A stretch of 64,000 bases of DNA from Granulicella sp. L60 (lineage in GTDB: Bacteria > Acidobacteriota > Terriglobia > Terriglobales > Acidobacteriaceae), in contig NZ_LMUR01000015.1 of assembly GCF_009765825.1 (NCBI RefSeq), positions 464,625 to 528,624 of the forward strand, given 5' to 3'. Numbering within the stretch: position 1 is the stretch's first letter; every line of letters starts with the position of its first letter. Below are positions 52,268-62,126 of the stretch, piece after piece. The translations under genes were made by a program, and so were the position numbers. Below the pieces are notes generated by a model. The model saw only the letters and a program-made list of their open reading frames with translations. It was not told where the DNA came from and did not search any database.

Positions 52268-54456
52268 CTACGATTGAGTGGCTTCATCGGAGAGAAGTTT
52301 TAAAGATCTGCCGCCGACAATTACCTTTTCGCCCATTACCATCTTGACGAAAGGACTATCCGTGTTTTCTGTATCTACTACCTGGCTCCAGCGGGAGCCT
52401 CCCAGTGGTGGCGGCAGCGTAAACTCGACGCCTTCGTGAGAGGCATTGACGAGTAAGAGAAAGCTATCGTCAGTGACCGGGTGACCTTCTTCGTTCGTCA
52501 CCTGCAAGGTTTGACCATTGAGGAATAGAGCAATAGAACGACTCCATCCGGCATTCCAGACGTCATCCCCGACCTGATTGCCATCCGGGTTGTACCATGC
52601 GATGTCTTGAACGATCGTGCTCCCACTTTTCGACCTGATCTCACGATCCTGGAAAAACTTGCGTCTATGCAGATTGGGATGCGACAGCCTCAGGTGGATG
52701 AGCTGACTCGTAAAGTCGCCGAGTCGCTTACGGGAGTCGTCGAGGTCCCAGTCGAACCAGGTGAGCTCATTATCCTGGCAATAGCAATTATTATTTCCGC
52801 GCTGGGATCTGGCGACTTCATCGCCACCGGCAATCATAGGAACTCCCTGCGAAAGAATCAGCGTGGCGAGGAAGTTTCGAATCTGACGTTCTCTTAGATT
52901 GTTGATTTCCGGGTCGTCCGTCGGCCCCTCAAAGCCCATATTCCAGGAGTCATTGTCGTTGGTGCCGTCCTTGTTGTCATCGTGATTAGCATCATTATGC
53001 TTTTCGTTATAGCTAACTAGATCACAGAGAGTAAAGCCATCATGCGCCGTAACGAAGTTGATGCTGGCGTATGGCTTCCGCCCATCGAACTGATAGAGGT
53101 CGCTTGAGCCCGTCAATCGATTTGCGAAGTCCGATAATTGCCCCTCATCGCCTTTCCAAAAGCGACGAATGGTATCACGATAAATTCCGTTCCATTCCGC
53201 CCACAGAACAGGGAACTGACCCACCTGATAGCCTCCGTCACCGACGTCCCATGGTTCAGCAATCAGCTTCACATCCGCCAGGGTGGGGTCCTGATGGATC
53301 GTATCGAAGAAGGATGAAAGACGGCTGACGTCATGAAGTTCACGAGCAAGGGTTGCGGCTAGATCGAAGCGGAATCCGTCAACGTGCATTTCGGTAACCA
53401 ATACCGAAGTGAATCCATTAGCATTTTCAATACTTGAGGATTTCGTACATTTAGCGTATTCCCGGTGCCGGTGTAATCCATGTAATGCCGCGGGTCTCCC
53501 TCAACCGTGCGATAGTAGGTCCTATTGCAAACCCCCTTCCAGCTCAGCATCGGGCCCATATGATTGCCTTCACAGGTGTGGTTATATACAACGTCGAGGA
53601 TTACCTCAATCCCCGCAGCATGAAGAGCCTTAACCATCTCCTTGAACTCACGGACCTGTCCTCCCCGGTCGCCGGAAGAACTGTACCGTGACATTGGGGC
53701 AAAGTATCCTAATGTGTTGTATCCCCAATAGTCGCTCAATCCTTTATCGAGGAGATGTCCTTCATCGATGAAATGGTGAATGGGGAGCAGCTCTACCGCT
53801 GTGATACCAAGCTTCTTGAAATAGTTGATGCTGGATTCGTGCGCCAGGCCGGCGTAGGTCCCTCGGAGCTTTTCCGGTACCATCGGGTTCCGTATGCTGA
53901 AACCTTTGACGTGGACTTCATAAATGACCGAGTCGACCAACGGTATCTCAGGAGCGCAATCACCTCCCCAATCGAATTCATTGTCGATCACCACGCTCTT
54001 CGGGACGCTCATTGCACTGTCTCGCTCGTCCAGCCGTGCGTCATCTCCTGACTCAAGATCGTAGGGGAAGATAGGGGCCTTCCAGTCGACGCTCCCTGAG
54101 ATAGCTTTCGCGTATGGATCTACCAAAAGTTTATTGTGGTTGAAACGGTGACCTTTGTCGGGTTCCCATGGCCCATGGATGCGGTATCCATAAACCTGTC
54201 CCGGTTTGATATCACGGACGAGACCGTGCCATACATAGGCCGAACGTTCACGGAGAGCGATGGAATCGGTCTCTTTGCCATCGGAGTCGAACAGGCATAG
54301 CTCCACCCGGGTCGCATCTTGTGAAAAAATCGCAAAATTAGTGCCCTTCTTATGCACGGTCGCCCCTAAGGGGTACGGCCTTCCTGGGAGAAGAATGCGA
54401 TCTTCTTTGTGCAAGCTTGCAGACTCTGCTGTCTGGAACGCTTCAAGAACCGTCAT
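52268..54456 (-). pseudogene. glgX: glycogen/maltooligosaccharide debranching enzyme GlgX/TreX, split by a 1-base deletion
   Basis: Two abutting frames make one GlgX/TreX. The N-terminal part (54456-53359) has the CBM48 (YPLGATVHKKGTNFAIFSQDATRVELCLFD) and VIYEVHVKGFSIRNP, ILDVVYNHTCEGN. The C-terminal part (from 53401) starts VTEMHVDGFRFDLAATLARE with the nucleophile Asp, followed by IAEPWD and NFVTAHDGFTLCD. The frames join if one G is restored at about 53398 (TATTGG[G]TTACC, giving RYW-VTEMHVDGF). It removes alpha-1,6 branches and feeds treZ/treY. A sequencing error is as likely as a true mutation. Confidence 0.85.
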
Positions 54457-56328
54457 TTAATTAATCTCCTCAAAAGACCAGCGGATCGACCATGGTCGCA
54501 TCTGACGTCCAATTTGTTCGGGACCTTCCTGCCAAACGGACTGACCGCTCACCTCAGGAAACCCGTCTGTCGTGTTGTCGGAAAGATTCGCGGCGAGCAT
54601 CAGTTGTCGATCCTGGCTACTATTCCAAAAACGCACCACAACCGCACCGATTCCGAGCACTTCATACATCCCGGCGTCACCACCCATCTGGGCGACATGC
54701 GGGATGATCTGATCTCTTCGGACTTTTAGAATTCTTGTATACCAATCGAGCCATTGCGAGTGCACATTCTCTTCAATCTGTTGCCAATCGAGTTTGGCGA
54801 CATTAAAGGTCTCGATCGATTGCGGATCAGGTATTCGCTCTCGTTGCTCTTGATCCCGAAATTCGGGGAAACTCGCAAACTCTTCTCGGCGTCCTTTTTT
54901 GACCAACTCGCCGAGTTCGCCCTCGAAGTCACAGAAGAAGGGAAAAGGCTGCGAACTCCCCCATTCTTCCCCCATAAACAACATGGGAGTTTGTGGGAGG
55001 AGCAGGTAGATTGCCGCAATGGCGCGGACGGCTTCCTGGGAAGCGATTGCGTTAATGCGTTCGCCGAAAGCTCGGTTGCCGATTTGGTCATGATTCTGAA
55101 TGAATGCTACGAATGCCCCCGGCGGCAGTTCGGCAGAGGGCTCTCCCCGGGCCGAGTTCCTGGCGTGCATAATCTCGCCCTGGAAGGCGAAGCCCTCCGC
55201 GAGCGCACGTCCCAGTTTCTCAGTATCGTCTTTGTAGTCAGCATAATAACCATTCGTTTCGAGGGTGGCGGCCGTATGCAGTACGTGATGCAAATCATCG
55301 TTCCATTGCGCCGTGTAAGCGACAGGACTACCTCCTTCGCCGCGCCTCAAAAGACCCACCCGGTTATCTTCGTTCTCAAGAATAAGATGAACCGGACGTG
55401 GCCCAACGGCATTCCGAACACGTTCCGCCAGTTCATTGAGAAGGTGTTTTGGGCTGTCATCCTTAATTGCATGCACGGCATCGAGCCGCAATCCATCTAA
55501 ATGAAACTCTTCGATCCAATAGAGCGCGTTATGAATCACAAATTCGCGGACAAATTCACTTCCACTGCTGTCGTAGTTCACAGCGTCCCCCCACGGTGTT
55601 TTGTGGTGATCCGTGAAGACCTGGGGTGCATATTTGGGAATGAAATTACCATCGGGGCCGAAGTGGTTGTAGACCACATCGAGAATCACCATCAGCCCTC
55701 GCAAGTGGGCCTGCTCGATGAACCATTTAAAATCTTCGGGACGTCCATAAGATGAGTCTGGGGCATAGAGCAGAACGCCATCGTAACCCCAGTTTCGCTT
55801 ACCGGGAAAGTCCGCCACGGGCATTACTTCGATAGCGGTCACCCCGAGCGAGACGAGGTGGTCGAGTTTTCTGACCGCAGCGACGAACGTACCCTCTTGA
55901 GTGAAGGCACCCACATGCAGTTCATAGACAATGGCTTCAGACCAGGGTCGATTGTGCCAAGTTGAGTCGTTCCACTTGAATTCAGTCGGATCGATAACTT
56001 CACTTGGACCATGTAGGTCAGCTGGCTGGAACCGCGAGGCAGGGTCAGGAACGAGAGTCCCATCTGCGAGCGCAAAGCGATATCTCGTACCTGATCGTGC
56101 TTTTTCTGTAATGGTTTCATGCCATCCACCGGGAAGGGGTTGCAGTGCTATCGGCTCCGCGAGATCCTCAATCCTCAAGGCCATCGAGGTTACAGAGGGT
56201 GCCCAAATGCGAAATCGAACTGATCCATCACTTCGTATTTCAGCGCCATATTCCATGGCGTGGCATCTTGTCAGAGACTTCAGAGCAGACAGGGCATCTC
56301 CCCGTCCGTAAGAAGATATGGTGGACAT
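54457..56328 (-). CDS. treZ: malto-oligosyltrehalose trehalohydrolase
   Basis: 623 aa. N-terminal CBM48-like domain (GSVRFRIWAPSVTSMALRIED), then a GH13 barrel: IYELHVGAFTQEGTF with GVTAIEVMPVADFPGKRNWGYDGV (TreZ-specific), VILDVVYNHFGPDGNF, the nucleophile in GLRLDAVHAI, the acid/base in LILENEDN and IQNHDQIGNR. It releases trehalose from maltooligosyltrehalose. It abuts the debranching gene downstream (the stop touches the next ATG). The treY synthase is not in the window. Trehalose made here serves osmotic and desiccation protection, in keeping with the stress-type genes beyond 56828. Confidence 0.92.
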   Translation of the reverse strand: MSTISSYGRGDALSALKSLTRCHAMEYGAEIRSDGSVRFRIWAPSVTSMALRIEDLAEPIALQPLPGGWHETITEKARSGTRYRFALADGTLVPDPASRFQPADLHGPSEVIDPTEFKWNDSTWHNRPWSEAIVYELHVGAFTQEGTFVAAVRKLDHLVSLGVTAIEVMPVADFPGKRNWGYDGVLLYAPDSSYGRPEDFKWFIEQAHLRGLMVILDVVYNHFGPDGNFIPKYAPQVFTDHHKTPWGDAVNYDSSGSEFVREFVIHNALYWIEEFHLDGLRLDAVHAIKDDSPKHLLNELAERVRNAVGPRPVHLILENEDNRVGLLRRGEGGSPVAYTAQWNDDLHHVLHTAATLETNGYYADYKDDTEKLGRALAEGFAFQGEIMHARNSARGEPSAELPPGAFVAFIQNHDQIGNRAFGERINAIASQEAVRAIAAIYLLLPQTPMLFMGEEWGSSQPFPFFCDFEGELGELVKKGRREEFASFPEFRDQEQRERIPDPQSIETFNVAKLDWQQIEENVHSQWLDWYTRILKVRRDQIIPHVAQMGGDAGMYEVLGIGAVVVRFWNSSQDRQLMLAANLSDNTTDGFPEVSGQSVWQEGPEQIGRQMRPWSIRWSFEEIN

Positions 56329-56827
56329 TCCAGCGACCTCTTCTTATCTCTCTTGTTCAGTTCCCTAAAGACGGAGACCCGAGCTGCGGGCTTACTTTGG
56401 TTCAGGGTCTATATATAAGTTGAAAAATGTCCGGAAATCGTTGCATGATCGCCCACATTGATTTGCGCTCCACGTATCGGTCATGTAGCCGACAGAATAG
56501 AAGTGCTCATCATGGATTCAAGATCCTGGCGGCATCACGGCGTGTGCACAGTATCTTAGGGCGAGGACGAGAACGAAACAGACAAAGCTGGAGGGGATAA
56601 CGTCGAGGTTACAACGCTTTCATCGCCAACCGCGGAGTGAAACTTGATCGTCGGAGATATTTTGTTTTCACGTGATCAATGAATAGAGACCTTATGGATG
56701 CCGGGCGAGAGCCGGACACTCATATCGTCAATCCGATAGATGAGCGGCCTTGATCGTACAACGATGTCTAAGCGAATGGCCTCATATCTACGAGCACGAC
56801 CGCACGTACATCTCCCCGAGGTTCCCC
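56329..56827. other. intergenic region between treZ and the YciE/F-like gene
   Basis: This holds divergent promoters. A TATATATA stretch lies near 56410. An element GGGGATAACGTCGAGGTTAC at 56594-56613 has the look of a stress-type promoter but no confirmed partner box. No gene, and no Cys-rich leader, is seen. Confidence 0.4.
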
Positions 56828-57343
56828 ATGGGTCTCCTTACACCAAACGATTTCAAGAGTCTTCGTGCGCTTTACACTGCGCAGCTACGTTATCTTCTCT
56901 CGACAGAAAACCAGATAGTTAAGGGCCTTCCCAAAATGATTGAGCATGCGGATGATTCCCAACTCCAGCAGGCGTTCCAATCCCACCTTCAGGAGACTGA
57001 AGTTCACGTTTCCCGCCTCGAACAGTTGATTGCCGAAGTGAACGAGAATGATGTGGACGATAAGAAAGATGCGATAATCCTCGCGATTATTGGTTCTGGA
57101 GAGAACATCACGAAGGAATCCGATGCTGGGGCAATCCGGGACGCTGGACTCATTGCGACCGCTCAAAAGATCGAGCACTACGAGATCGCGTCCTATGGCA
57201 GTGCCCGAGACTGGGCCATCCAGTTGGGGCTTACAGAGCATGCAGCGCTCTTGCAAAAAACTCTGGACGAAGAAAAGCATACCGACAACCTGCTCACGCA
57301 GCTCTCGCAACGGGCCAATTCCGAGGCTGTAGCCGCAGCGTAG
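56828..57343 (+). CDS. YciE/YciF-type ferritin-like protein (DUF892)
   Basis: 171 aa from ATG 56828; a longer open frame to 56750 lacks coding character. A four-helix ferritin-like fold is suggested by conserved acidic/His positions: YTAQLRYLLSTENQIVKGLPKMIEHADDSQLQQAFQSHLQETEVHVSRLEQL ... IATAQKIEHYEIASYGSARDWA ... DEEKHTDNLL. The E..H pairs match a di-iron site. YciE/F proteins are stress-induced and of uncertain ferroxidase function. It heads the stress-type gene group and is followed by a strong terminator. Confidence 0.88.
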   Translation: MGLLTPNDFKSLRALYTAQLRYLLSTENQIVKGLPKMIEHADDSQLQQAFQSHLQETEVHVSRLEQLIAEVNENDVDDKKDAIILAIIGSGENITKESDAGAIRDAGLIATAQKIEHYEIASYGSARDWAIQLGLTEHAALLQKTLDEEKHTDNLLTQLSQRANSEAVAAA

Positions 57344-57368
57344 TTTCTGTCCATATAAACCCATATAT

Positions 57369-57397
57369 CGACCGGCCTGGGTCAAGAGGGCCGGTCG
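57369..57397 (+). terminator. hairpin terminator after the YciE/F-like gene
   Basis: A perfect 9-bp stem CGACCGGCC (57369-57377) / GGCCGGTCG (57389-57397), loop 11 nt, is followed by the T-rich TTCGTTGTTTG. Confidence 0.75.
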
Positions 57398-57434
57398 TTC
57401 GTTGTTTGTCCTTGACATATGTTGGAGGCATACG

Positions 57435-57878
57435 TTGGAAGCATCCATTCGAGCAATCCTGTTCTATGTATTTCTGGTCCTGGTGGTCCGAATCGTGGGC
57501 CGGCGCCCAGGGAAACAGATAACACCTTTCGAGTTTGTTCTCGTTTTCTTTATGGGTGGGCTGGCGCTCACGGCCATGGTGGGTGATGACGCGTCGCTCA
57601 CTAACGCGTTCCTCCAAATCCTGACCATTGCCTTCGTCCACTTTCTCATTGCAACTGCGAGAACCAAATCTAACGTGCTTGCACGTTTGCTCGATGGAAC
57701 ACCTCTGATCCTTCTCGATAATGGCCAGTGGCGTTCACGCACCCTCAGCAAAATGCGCATTCAGGATGACGATGTGATGGCGCAGGCCCGCGATCAGGGC
57801 ATCGCGACTTTAGACAGGATAGAGATCGCGATTCTGGAGCGGAATGGGCAGATCAGCATTATCGAGGGATCAAAATGA
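57435..57878 (+). CDS. DUF421 (YetF-type) membrane protein
   Basis: 147 aa from TTG 57435, set by TGGAGG 7 bp upstream. Two to three N-terminal helices (AILFYVFLVLVVRIVGRRPGKQITPFEFVLVFFMGGLALTA) precede a cytoplasmic DUF421 core ending LLDGTPLILLDNGQW ... MRIQDDDVMAQARDQGIATLDRIEIAILERNGQISII. The RIVGRRPGKQITPFEFV motif is the family hallmark. Function unknown, stress association known from B. subtilis relatives. It overlaps the next gene by ATGA. Confidence 0.85.
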   Translation: MEASIRAILFYVFLVLVVRIVGRRPGKQITPFEFVLVFFMGGLALTAMVGDDASLTNAFLQILTIAFVHFLIATARTKSNVLARLLDGTPLILLDNGQWRSRTLSKMRIQDDDVMAQARDQGIATLDRIEIAILERNGQISIIEGSK

Positions 57879-58408
57879 GCGAAGTTGCATTTCAAAAAAC
57901 AGTCGGAGATTCTGTCCCGAAAATCAACGACGAAGTTGCGGTCGGCGAAGACCTAGATTTTCAGCGGAAGTGGTGGAAGTTCGAAAGTGTCATGTGGTGG
58001 ATCATTGCGCTGCTGCTCCTGCTGAACTTCGCAGGGGTTTTTGGGCGGGGCCCCGTCGCGCACGCCAAGCTTGCGAATGATGCAATGCTGGTTAAATACG
58101 AACGGGTTGAGCGCACGGGAACTCCATCGATTTTGGAAGTTCAGTTCAAACCGAACACGTTAGGCAGAGGACAGGTGAAGCTGCACGTTAGCCAGAGCAT
58201 AGTCGATGGGTTGGGTACACAGAGAGTGATTCCGTCCCCGTCCGACACCGCTATTGGTCGTGGCGGGTTGACGTATACGTTCTCTGCTGAGCAGGCACCG
58301 GGCTCTGTGCAGTTTGCCTTGCAGCCCTCCAGACCCGGCATCTTTGAGTTCACGTTACAGGTTCCCGGATCCTCGCCCCTTTCTGCAAAAGTCGTTGTAA
58401 TGCCCTAG
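57875..58408 (+). CDS. single-pass membrane protein of unknown function between two DUF421 genes
   Basis: 177 aa. Cytoplasmic N-terminus of about 35 residues, one transmembrane helix (SVMWWIIALLLLLNFAGVF), then an all-beta extracytoplasmic domain (RTGTPSILEVQFKPNTLGRGQVKLHVSQSIVDGL ... PGIFEFTLQVPGSSPL). No enzyme motif. The ATGA overlap with the upstream DUF421 gene and its position between two DUF421 genes imply it forms a complex with them. I do not recognise a named family. Confidence 0.75.
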   Translation: MSEVAFQKTVGDSVPKINDEVAVGEDLDFQRKWWKFESVMWWIIALLLLLNFAGVFGRGPVAHAKLANDAMLVKYERVERTGTPSILEVQFKPNTLGRGQVKLHVSQSIVDGLGTQRVIPSPSDTAIGRGGLTYTFSAEQAPGSVQFALQPSRPGIFEFTLQVPGSSPLSAKVVVMP

Positions 58409-58445
58409 GCCAAAGAACGATAACCCACATCTTGTCGAGAAACCT

Positions 58446-58898
58446 ATGTTAACGATGATCTACGCAATAGCAGGCTACTTCTTTCTCATGGTAACGGTAA
58501 GACTGCTTACACGACGACCTGGAGCGCAGATGACGATGTTTGAATTCGTTATCGTTTTTCTGGTCGGGGGAGTCGTCATTCTCGCAACGACACACGGTGA
58601 TCGTTCCATTACCAACTGCGCGATGGCAATTCTCACGGTTGGGTTGTTACACAATTTCGTGGCATGGCTCAAAGCTCGTTCCTCCAGAGTTGGAGCACTC
58701 GTAGATGGCACGCCCCTTGTCCTTCTTAAAGATGGTGCCTGGGTCGACGAGGTGATGAGAGGGATGAAGATGGCACCTGAAGACATCATGGCAGCGGCGC
58801 GGATGAAAGGAATCAATTCGATATTCGATGTGAAGTACGCCATTCTTGAGCGGAACGGAACAATCAGCATCATCAAAGCAAAGAAGGACATCGCATGA
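58446..58898 (+). CDS. DUF421 (YetF-type) membrane protein, second copy
   Basis: 150 aa paralogue of the 57435 gene: YFFLMVTVRLLTRRPGAQMTMFEFVIVFLVGGVVILATTHGDRSITNCAMAILTVGLLHNFVAW ... LVDGTPLVLLKDGAW ... MAPEDIMAAARMKGINSIFDVKYAILERNGTISII. The two copies share RRPG.Q.T.FEFV and ILERNG.ISII. The stop overlaps the ATG of the MFS gene. The pair probably forms a hetero-oligomer with the protein encoded between them. Confidence 0.85.
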   Translation: MLTMIYAIAGYFFLMVTVRLLTRRPGAQMTMFEFVIVFLVGGVVILATTHGDRSITNCAMAILTVGLLHNFVAWLKARSSRVGALVDGTPLVLLKDGAWVDEVMRGMKMAPEDIMAAARMKGINSIFDVKYAILERNGTISIIKAKKDIA

Positions 58899-60334
58899 AC
58901 GAGTTAAGCCAAGAGCGAGATATTGAAACGAATATCCCCGAGCGAATGGATCAACTGCCATGGTCCCGGTGGCACGTCCGTATCATTACAGCTCTTGGCA
59001 CCTCGTGGCTTCTGGACGGTCTCGAAGTTACACTGGTCGGTTCGCTCTCGGGCATTTTGGAAAGCAAGAATGGCCTTTCCCTGACAAATCCTCAAGTCAC
59101 TGCCGCAGCGACAGTCTATCTTGCAGGGGCCGTCTGTGGTGCTCTGTTCTTCGGCCATTTAACCGACCGCCTTGGACGAAAGAAACTCTTTCTCGTCACT
59201 CTCGCGACTTACTCGGTGGCGACAATATGCACTGCGCTATCAATGAACTTCCTGTTCTTCGCATTTTGCCGGTTCTTCACGGGACTTGGAATTGGCGGCG
59301 AGTACGCTGCCATCAATTCTGCGGTCGACGAGTTGATTCCAGGGAAAGTACGTGGAACCGTCGACCTCTTCGTCAATGCGACCTTCTGGGTTGGGGCCAC
59401 GGTTGGCTCGATAGCGGCCTTTATCCTTCTAGGTGGTCACGGGCTTCCTCTCGATAGGAGTTGGCGTTATGCCTTTGGCATCGGAGGTGCCCTTGGTCTT
59501 GGTGTTCTTCTACTTAGACTCAAGGTGCCTGAAAGTCCCCGTTGGCTTATGCTGCGCGGCAAGGAAGAAGACGCAGATCGAGTTGTTGATTCCATTGAGG
59601 CCGAAGTCAAAAAGAGCGGCAAGCAGATAATTGCGCCGACAGCCGAGAAACTCAAACTCAGAACCCGGGATCACACCCCTCTCAAAGAAATCTTTGCCAA
59701 CATGCTGGGGGAGAACAGAGCTCGCTCCTTTCTTGGTTTGGCTCTCATGGTGGGCCAGTCGTTTTTCTTCAATGCGGTGTTCTTTACGTACGCGCTCATT
59801 GGGAAGAGGTTCTATCATCTGAGCGACGAGAAACTCCCCCTTCAGCTCCTTCCATTCGCGGTAGCCAGCTTCCTCGGGCCAGTGCTCCTGGGAAGACTGT
59901 TCGACACTGTAGGTCGAAAGCCCATGATTACTGCAACCTACGGAATCGCTGGACTAATGCTGGCTGTCGTATGTTACCCGTTCGCGCATGGCATGATCGG
60001 CCTCAAAGGGCTGGGCATATGCTTCACCCTGATCTTCTTCGTTGCGTCCTCAGCGGCTAGTGCGGCCTATCTGACGGTGAGTGAAATCTTTCCTCTCGAA
60101 ATGAGAGCCTTCGCGATAGCTGTCTTCTATGCGATCGGCACGTTAATCGGGGGTGTGGGTGCTCCATTGCTGTTTGGTGAACTTATCGCGACAGGATCGA
60201 AAGCCCATGTGGCTGAAGGATGGGCTTTAGGCGCAATATTGATGATATTCGCAGCCACCATGGAAGGGTGGATTGGCGTAGAGGCAGCAGGCCAATCTCT
60301 GGAATCGGTATCGAAACCTCTTCAGAGCCGGTAG
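58895..60334 (+). CDS. MFS transporter (sugar/aromatic-acid porter-like)
   Basis: 479 aa with twelve predicted helices. Motifs: FGHLTDRLGRKKLFLVTLATYSVATICTA, FCRFFTGLGIGGEYAAINSAVDELIPGKVRGTVD, PESPRWLMLRGK and GRLFDTVGRKPMITATYGIAG. The GIGGEYAA..S...E..P...RG pattern is common to the SP/AAHS groups. It overlaps the second DUF421 gene by ATGA. The substrate is unknown. Confidence 0.85.
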   Translation: MNELSQERDIETNIPERMDQLPWSRWHVRIITALGTSWLLDGLEVTLVGSLSGILESKNGLSLTNPQVTAAATVYLAGAVCGALFFGHLTDRLGRKKLFLVTLATYSVATICTALSMNFLFFAFCRFFTGLGIGGEYAAINSAVDELIPGKVRGTVDLFVNATFWVGATVGSIAAFILLGGHGLPLDRSWRYAFGIGGALGLGVLLLRLKVPESPRWLMLRGKEEDADRVVDSIEAEVKKSGKQIIAPTAEKLKLRTRDHTPLKEIFANMLGENRARSFLGLALMVGQSFFFNAVFFTYALIGKRFYHLSDEKLPLQLLPFAVASFLGPVLLGRLFDTVGRKPMITATYGIAGLMLAVVCYPFAHGMIGLKGLGICFTLIFFVASSAASAAYLTVSEIFPLEMRAFAIAVFYAIGTLIGGVGAPLLFGELIATGSKAHVAEGWALGAILMIFAATMEGWIGVEAAGQSLESVSKPLQSR

Positions 60335-60408
60335 TCCCAGGCGGCCAGACGATTCAATTTGGAATCGTATTGCTGAGATAGATCCGCAATCTGACAGGAG
60401 ATCCAATC

Positions 60409-61311
60409 ATGACCGCAACTCTCGTTGAACCCCGCGACCCACGTGAACGCTTCGCCAAGCCACCCTTCCCACAGGGCAAGCAGGCCGGCTCTGGCAGTTC
60501 GAATCAACTCGATCCCCCCGCAGATTATGGGGAATCCACGTACCAGGGACACGATCGTCTCACCGGACGCTCTGCGCTGATCACTGGCGCAGACAGTGGC
60601 ATCGGACGGGCCGTCGCGCTCTGCTTCGCGAAAGAAGGAGCAGACATTCTCTTTTCATTTTTAGACGGTGATCGTGACGAACAAAAGGATGCCGATGAGA
60701 CTGTCAGGCTCGTTCGGAATATTGGACGAAAGGCCATCGCTATTGCGGGGGACATTCGTCAGAAATCGTTTTGTACGAAGCTTGTTCAGGAAACCGTGAG
60801 TAAGTTCGGTCGTCTGGATATCCTGGTAAACAACGCTGCGTTCCAACAAACCTACAAAGAACTTGCGGATATCTCCGAAGAAGAGTTCGACAGGACCTAT
60901 CGCACGAATGTCTACGGGACTTTTTTCCTTACGCAAGCAGCTCTCCCCGTGATGAAGCCTGGCGGCGTGATCCTGAACAGTTGTTCCATTGAATCATTCG
61001 TGCCGAAAGACGAACTTGCTCCCTACGCGTCCACCAAGGCTGCTCTGGTCAGCCTTACCAAGAGCTTCTCGAAGCTATGTATGGAACATGGGGTTCGAGT
61101 AAATGGCGTTGCCCCTGGGCCCGTGTGGACTCCCCTGATTCCTGCGACTATGCCTGTGGAAGAGGTCAGGACCTTTGGTGAAAATACACTCATGAAGCGA
61201 CCTGCCCAGCCGGTTGAACAGGCCGCAATCTTTGTGTTTCTGGCGTCAGATGACGCAAGCTACATCACCGGGGAGATATACGGCGCGAGTGGCGGCAAAA
61301 CGCCATTTTAA
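60409..61311 (+). CDS. SDR oxidoreductase, stress-type (YghA/YhdF-like)
   Basis: 300 aa. A proline-rich N-terminus typical of this subgroup (RFAKPPFPQGKQ ... DYGESTYQGHDRLTGR) precedes the cofactor motif TGADSGIGRAVA, NNAA, and the catalytic Y206-x3-K210 (APYASTKAA). The end FLASDDASYITGEIYGASGGKTPF is the classical SDR C-terminus. Members are NAD(P)-dependent and stress-induced; the substrate is undefined. It follows the MFS gene by 74 bp. Confidence 0.88.
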   Translation: MTATLVEPRDPRERFAKPPFPQGKQAGSGSSNQLDPPADYGESTYQGHDRLTGRSALITGADSGIGRAVALCFAKEGADILFSFLDGDRDEQKDADETVRLVRNIGRKAIAIAGDIRQKSFCTKLVQETVSKFGRLDILVNNAAFQQTYKELADISEEEFDRTYRTNVYGTFFLTQAALPVMKPGGVILNSCSIESFVPKDELAPYASTKAALVSLTKSFSKLCMEHGVRVNGVAPGPVWTPLIPATMPVEEVRTFGENTLMKRPAQPVEQAAIFVFLASDDASYITGEIYGASGGKTPF

Positions 61312-61508
61312 CGCCCTTCATCCGCGTCATCAACTGTGTGTTGGATGATGACGAGGGTGCCATTACTCGCGGCAACGGCGGATACCATTAGCTTTCTATG
61401 AGCTGCGTCTTTGCACGGCGGCAAGATCTGGAACAGCACGTAGCGCTCTTCATCGGTCCTGAACGGAGGATGGGGTTGACCCGACAGTGGTACCCAAAGT
61501 TAGTGCGC

Positions 61509-62126
61509 TTAGGCGGGCAGCTTTAGGCTCTTGTCATTCAGGGCTTTGAGAACGCTGGAATCGACCAGATACCTGATCATCGCACCGCAGGCGAGACACT
61601 CTGTTTCCTGCAGATCACCAGCTTCCATCTCATCCGCAATCGATGAGGATCGTAGGCACTCTGGGCAGGTAACAACGATATATTCCGCATCCTTCCGCGG
61701 AATCCACAGTGGAGCTCTATCGGCCTTGCCAATGTGTGGTCGTATCGGAGAATCCGCGATCAACTCTTTCATCTTCGCATTGAGCTGGTCCGGGGTGTAT
61801 GCGCCTTTTTGAAAGAAGTGATCTACCAGTAGCCCGAGGGGCATCGTCGCAAGGAGGAACTCGCCGCTTATCCCGATGGTCGGAAGATGAGGAAACCTGC
61901 GACGGACGATGGAAAGCAGTTCGAATCCGGACATATTCGGCATTCTCAGATCGGAGATGATCATGTCCGGCAAGACTTCCCTAAGTATCTTCAGAGCTAC
62001 AAATCCGTCTTCTGCAGTGCGGACGGAAAATCCGAAACTCCGAACGATAGCCGCGCATGTCTGTAAAACAATGGGATCGTCATCGACGATGAGGACGCGG
62101 CATTTGAAAAGGCGGCTTGTATCCAT
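61509..62126 (-). CDS. response regulator with C-terminal zinc-ribbon-like domain
   Basis: 205 aa. The CheY-like receiver spans residues 9-120: acidic triad DDD (15-17), phospho-acceptor D59 in IISDLRMPN, switch Ser in GISGEF and K107. There is no DNA-binding output. The C-terminal 75 residues carry two Cys pairs, CPEC and CLAC, separated by about 25 residues, a likely zinc ribbon. It may act by protein-protein interaction. No partner kinase lies beside it. Confidence 0.85.
   Translation of the reverse strand: MDTSRLFKCRVLIVDDDPIVLQTCAAIVRSFGFSVRTAEDGFVALKILREVLPDMIISDLRMPNMSGFELLSIVRRRFPHLPTIGISGEFLLATMPLGLLVDHFFQKGAYTPDQLNAKMKELIADSPIRPHIGKADRAPLWIPRKDAEYIVVTCPECLRSSSIADEMEAGDLQETECLACGAMIRYLVDSSVLKALNDKSLKLPA

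Noticed and set aside
61318..61352. GTCATC/GATGAC inverted repeat after the SDR gene
   Set aside because: Short stem, long loop and no T run; not convincing as a terminator.
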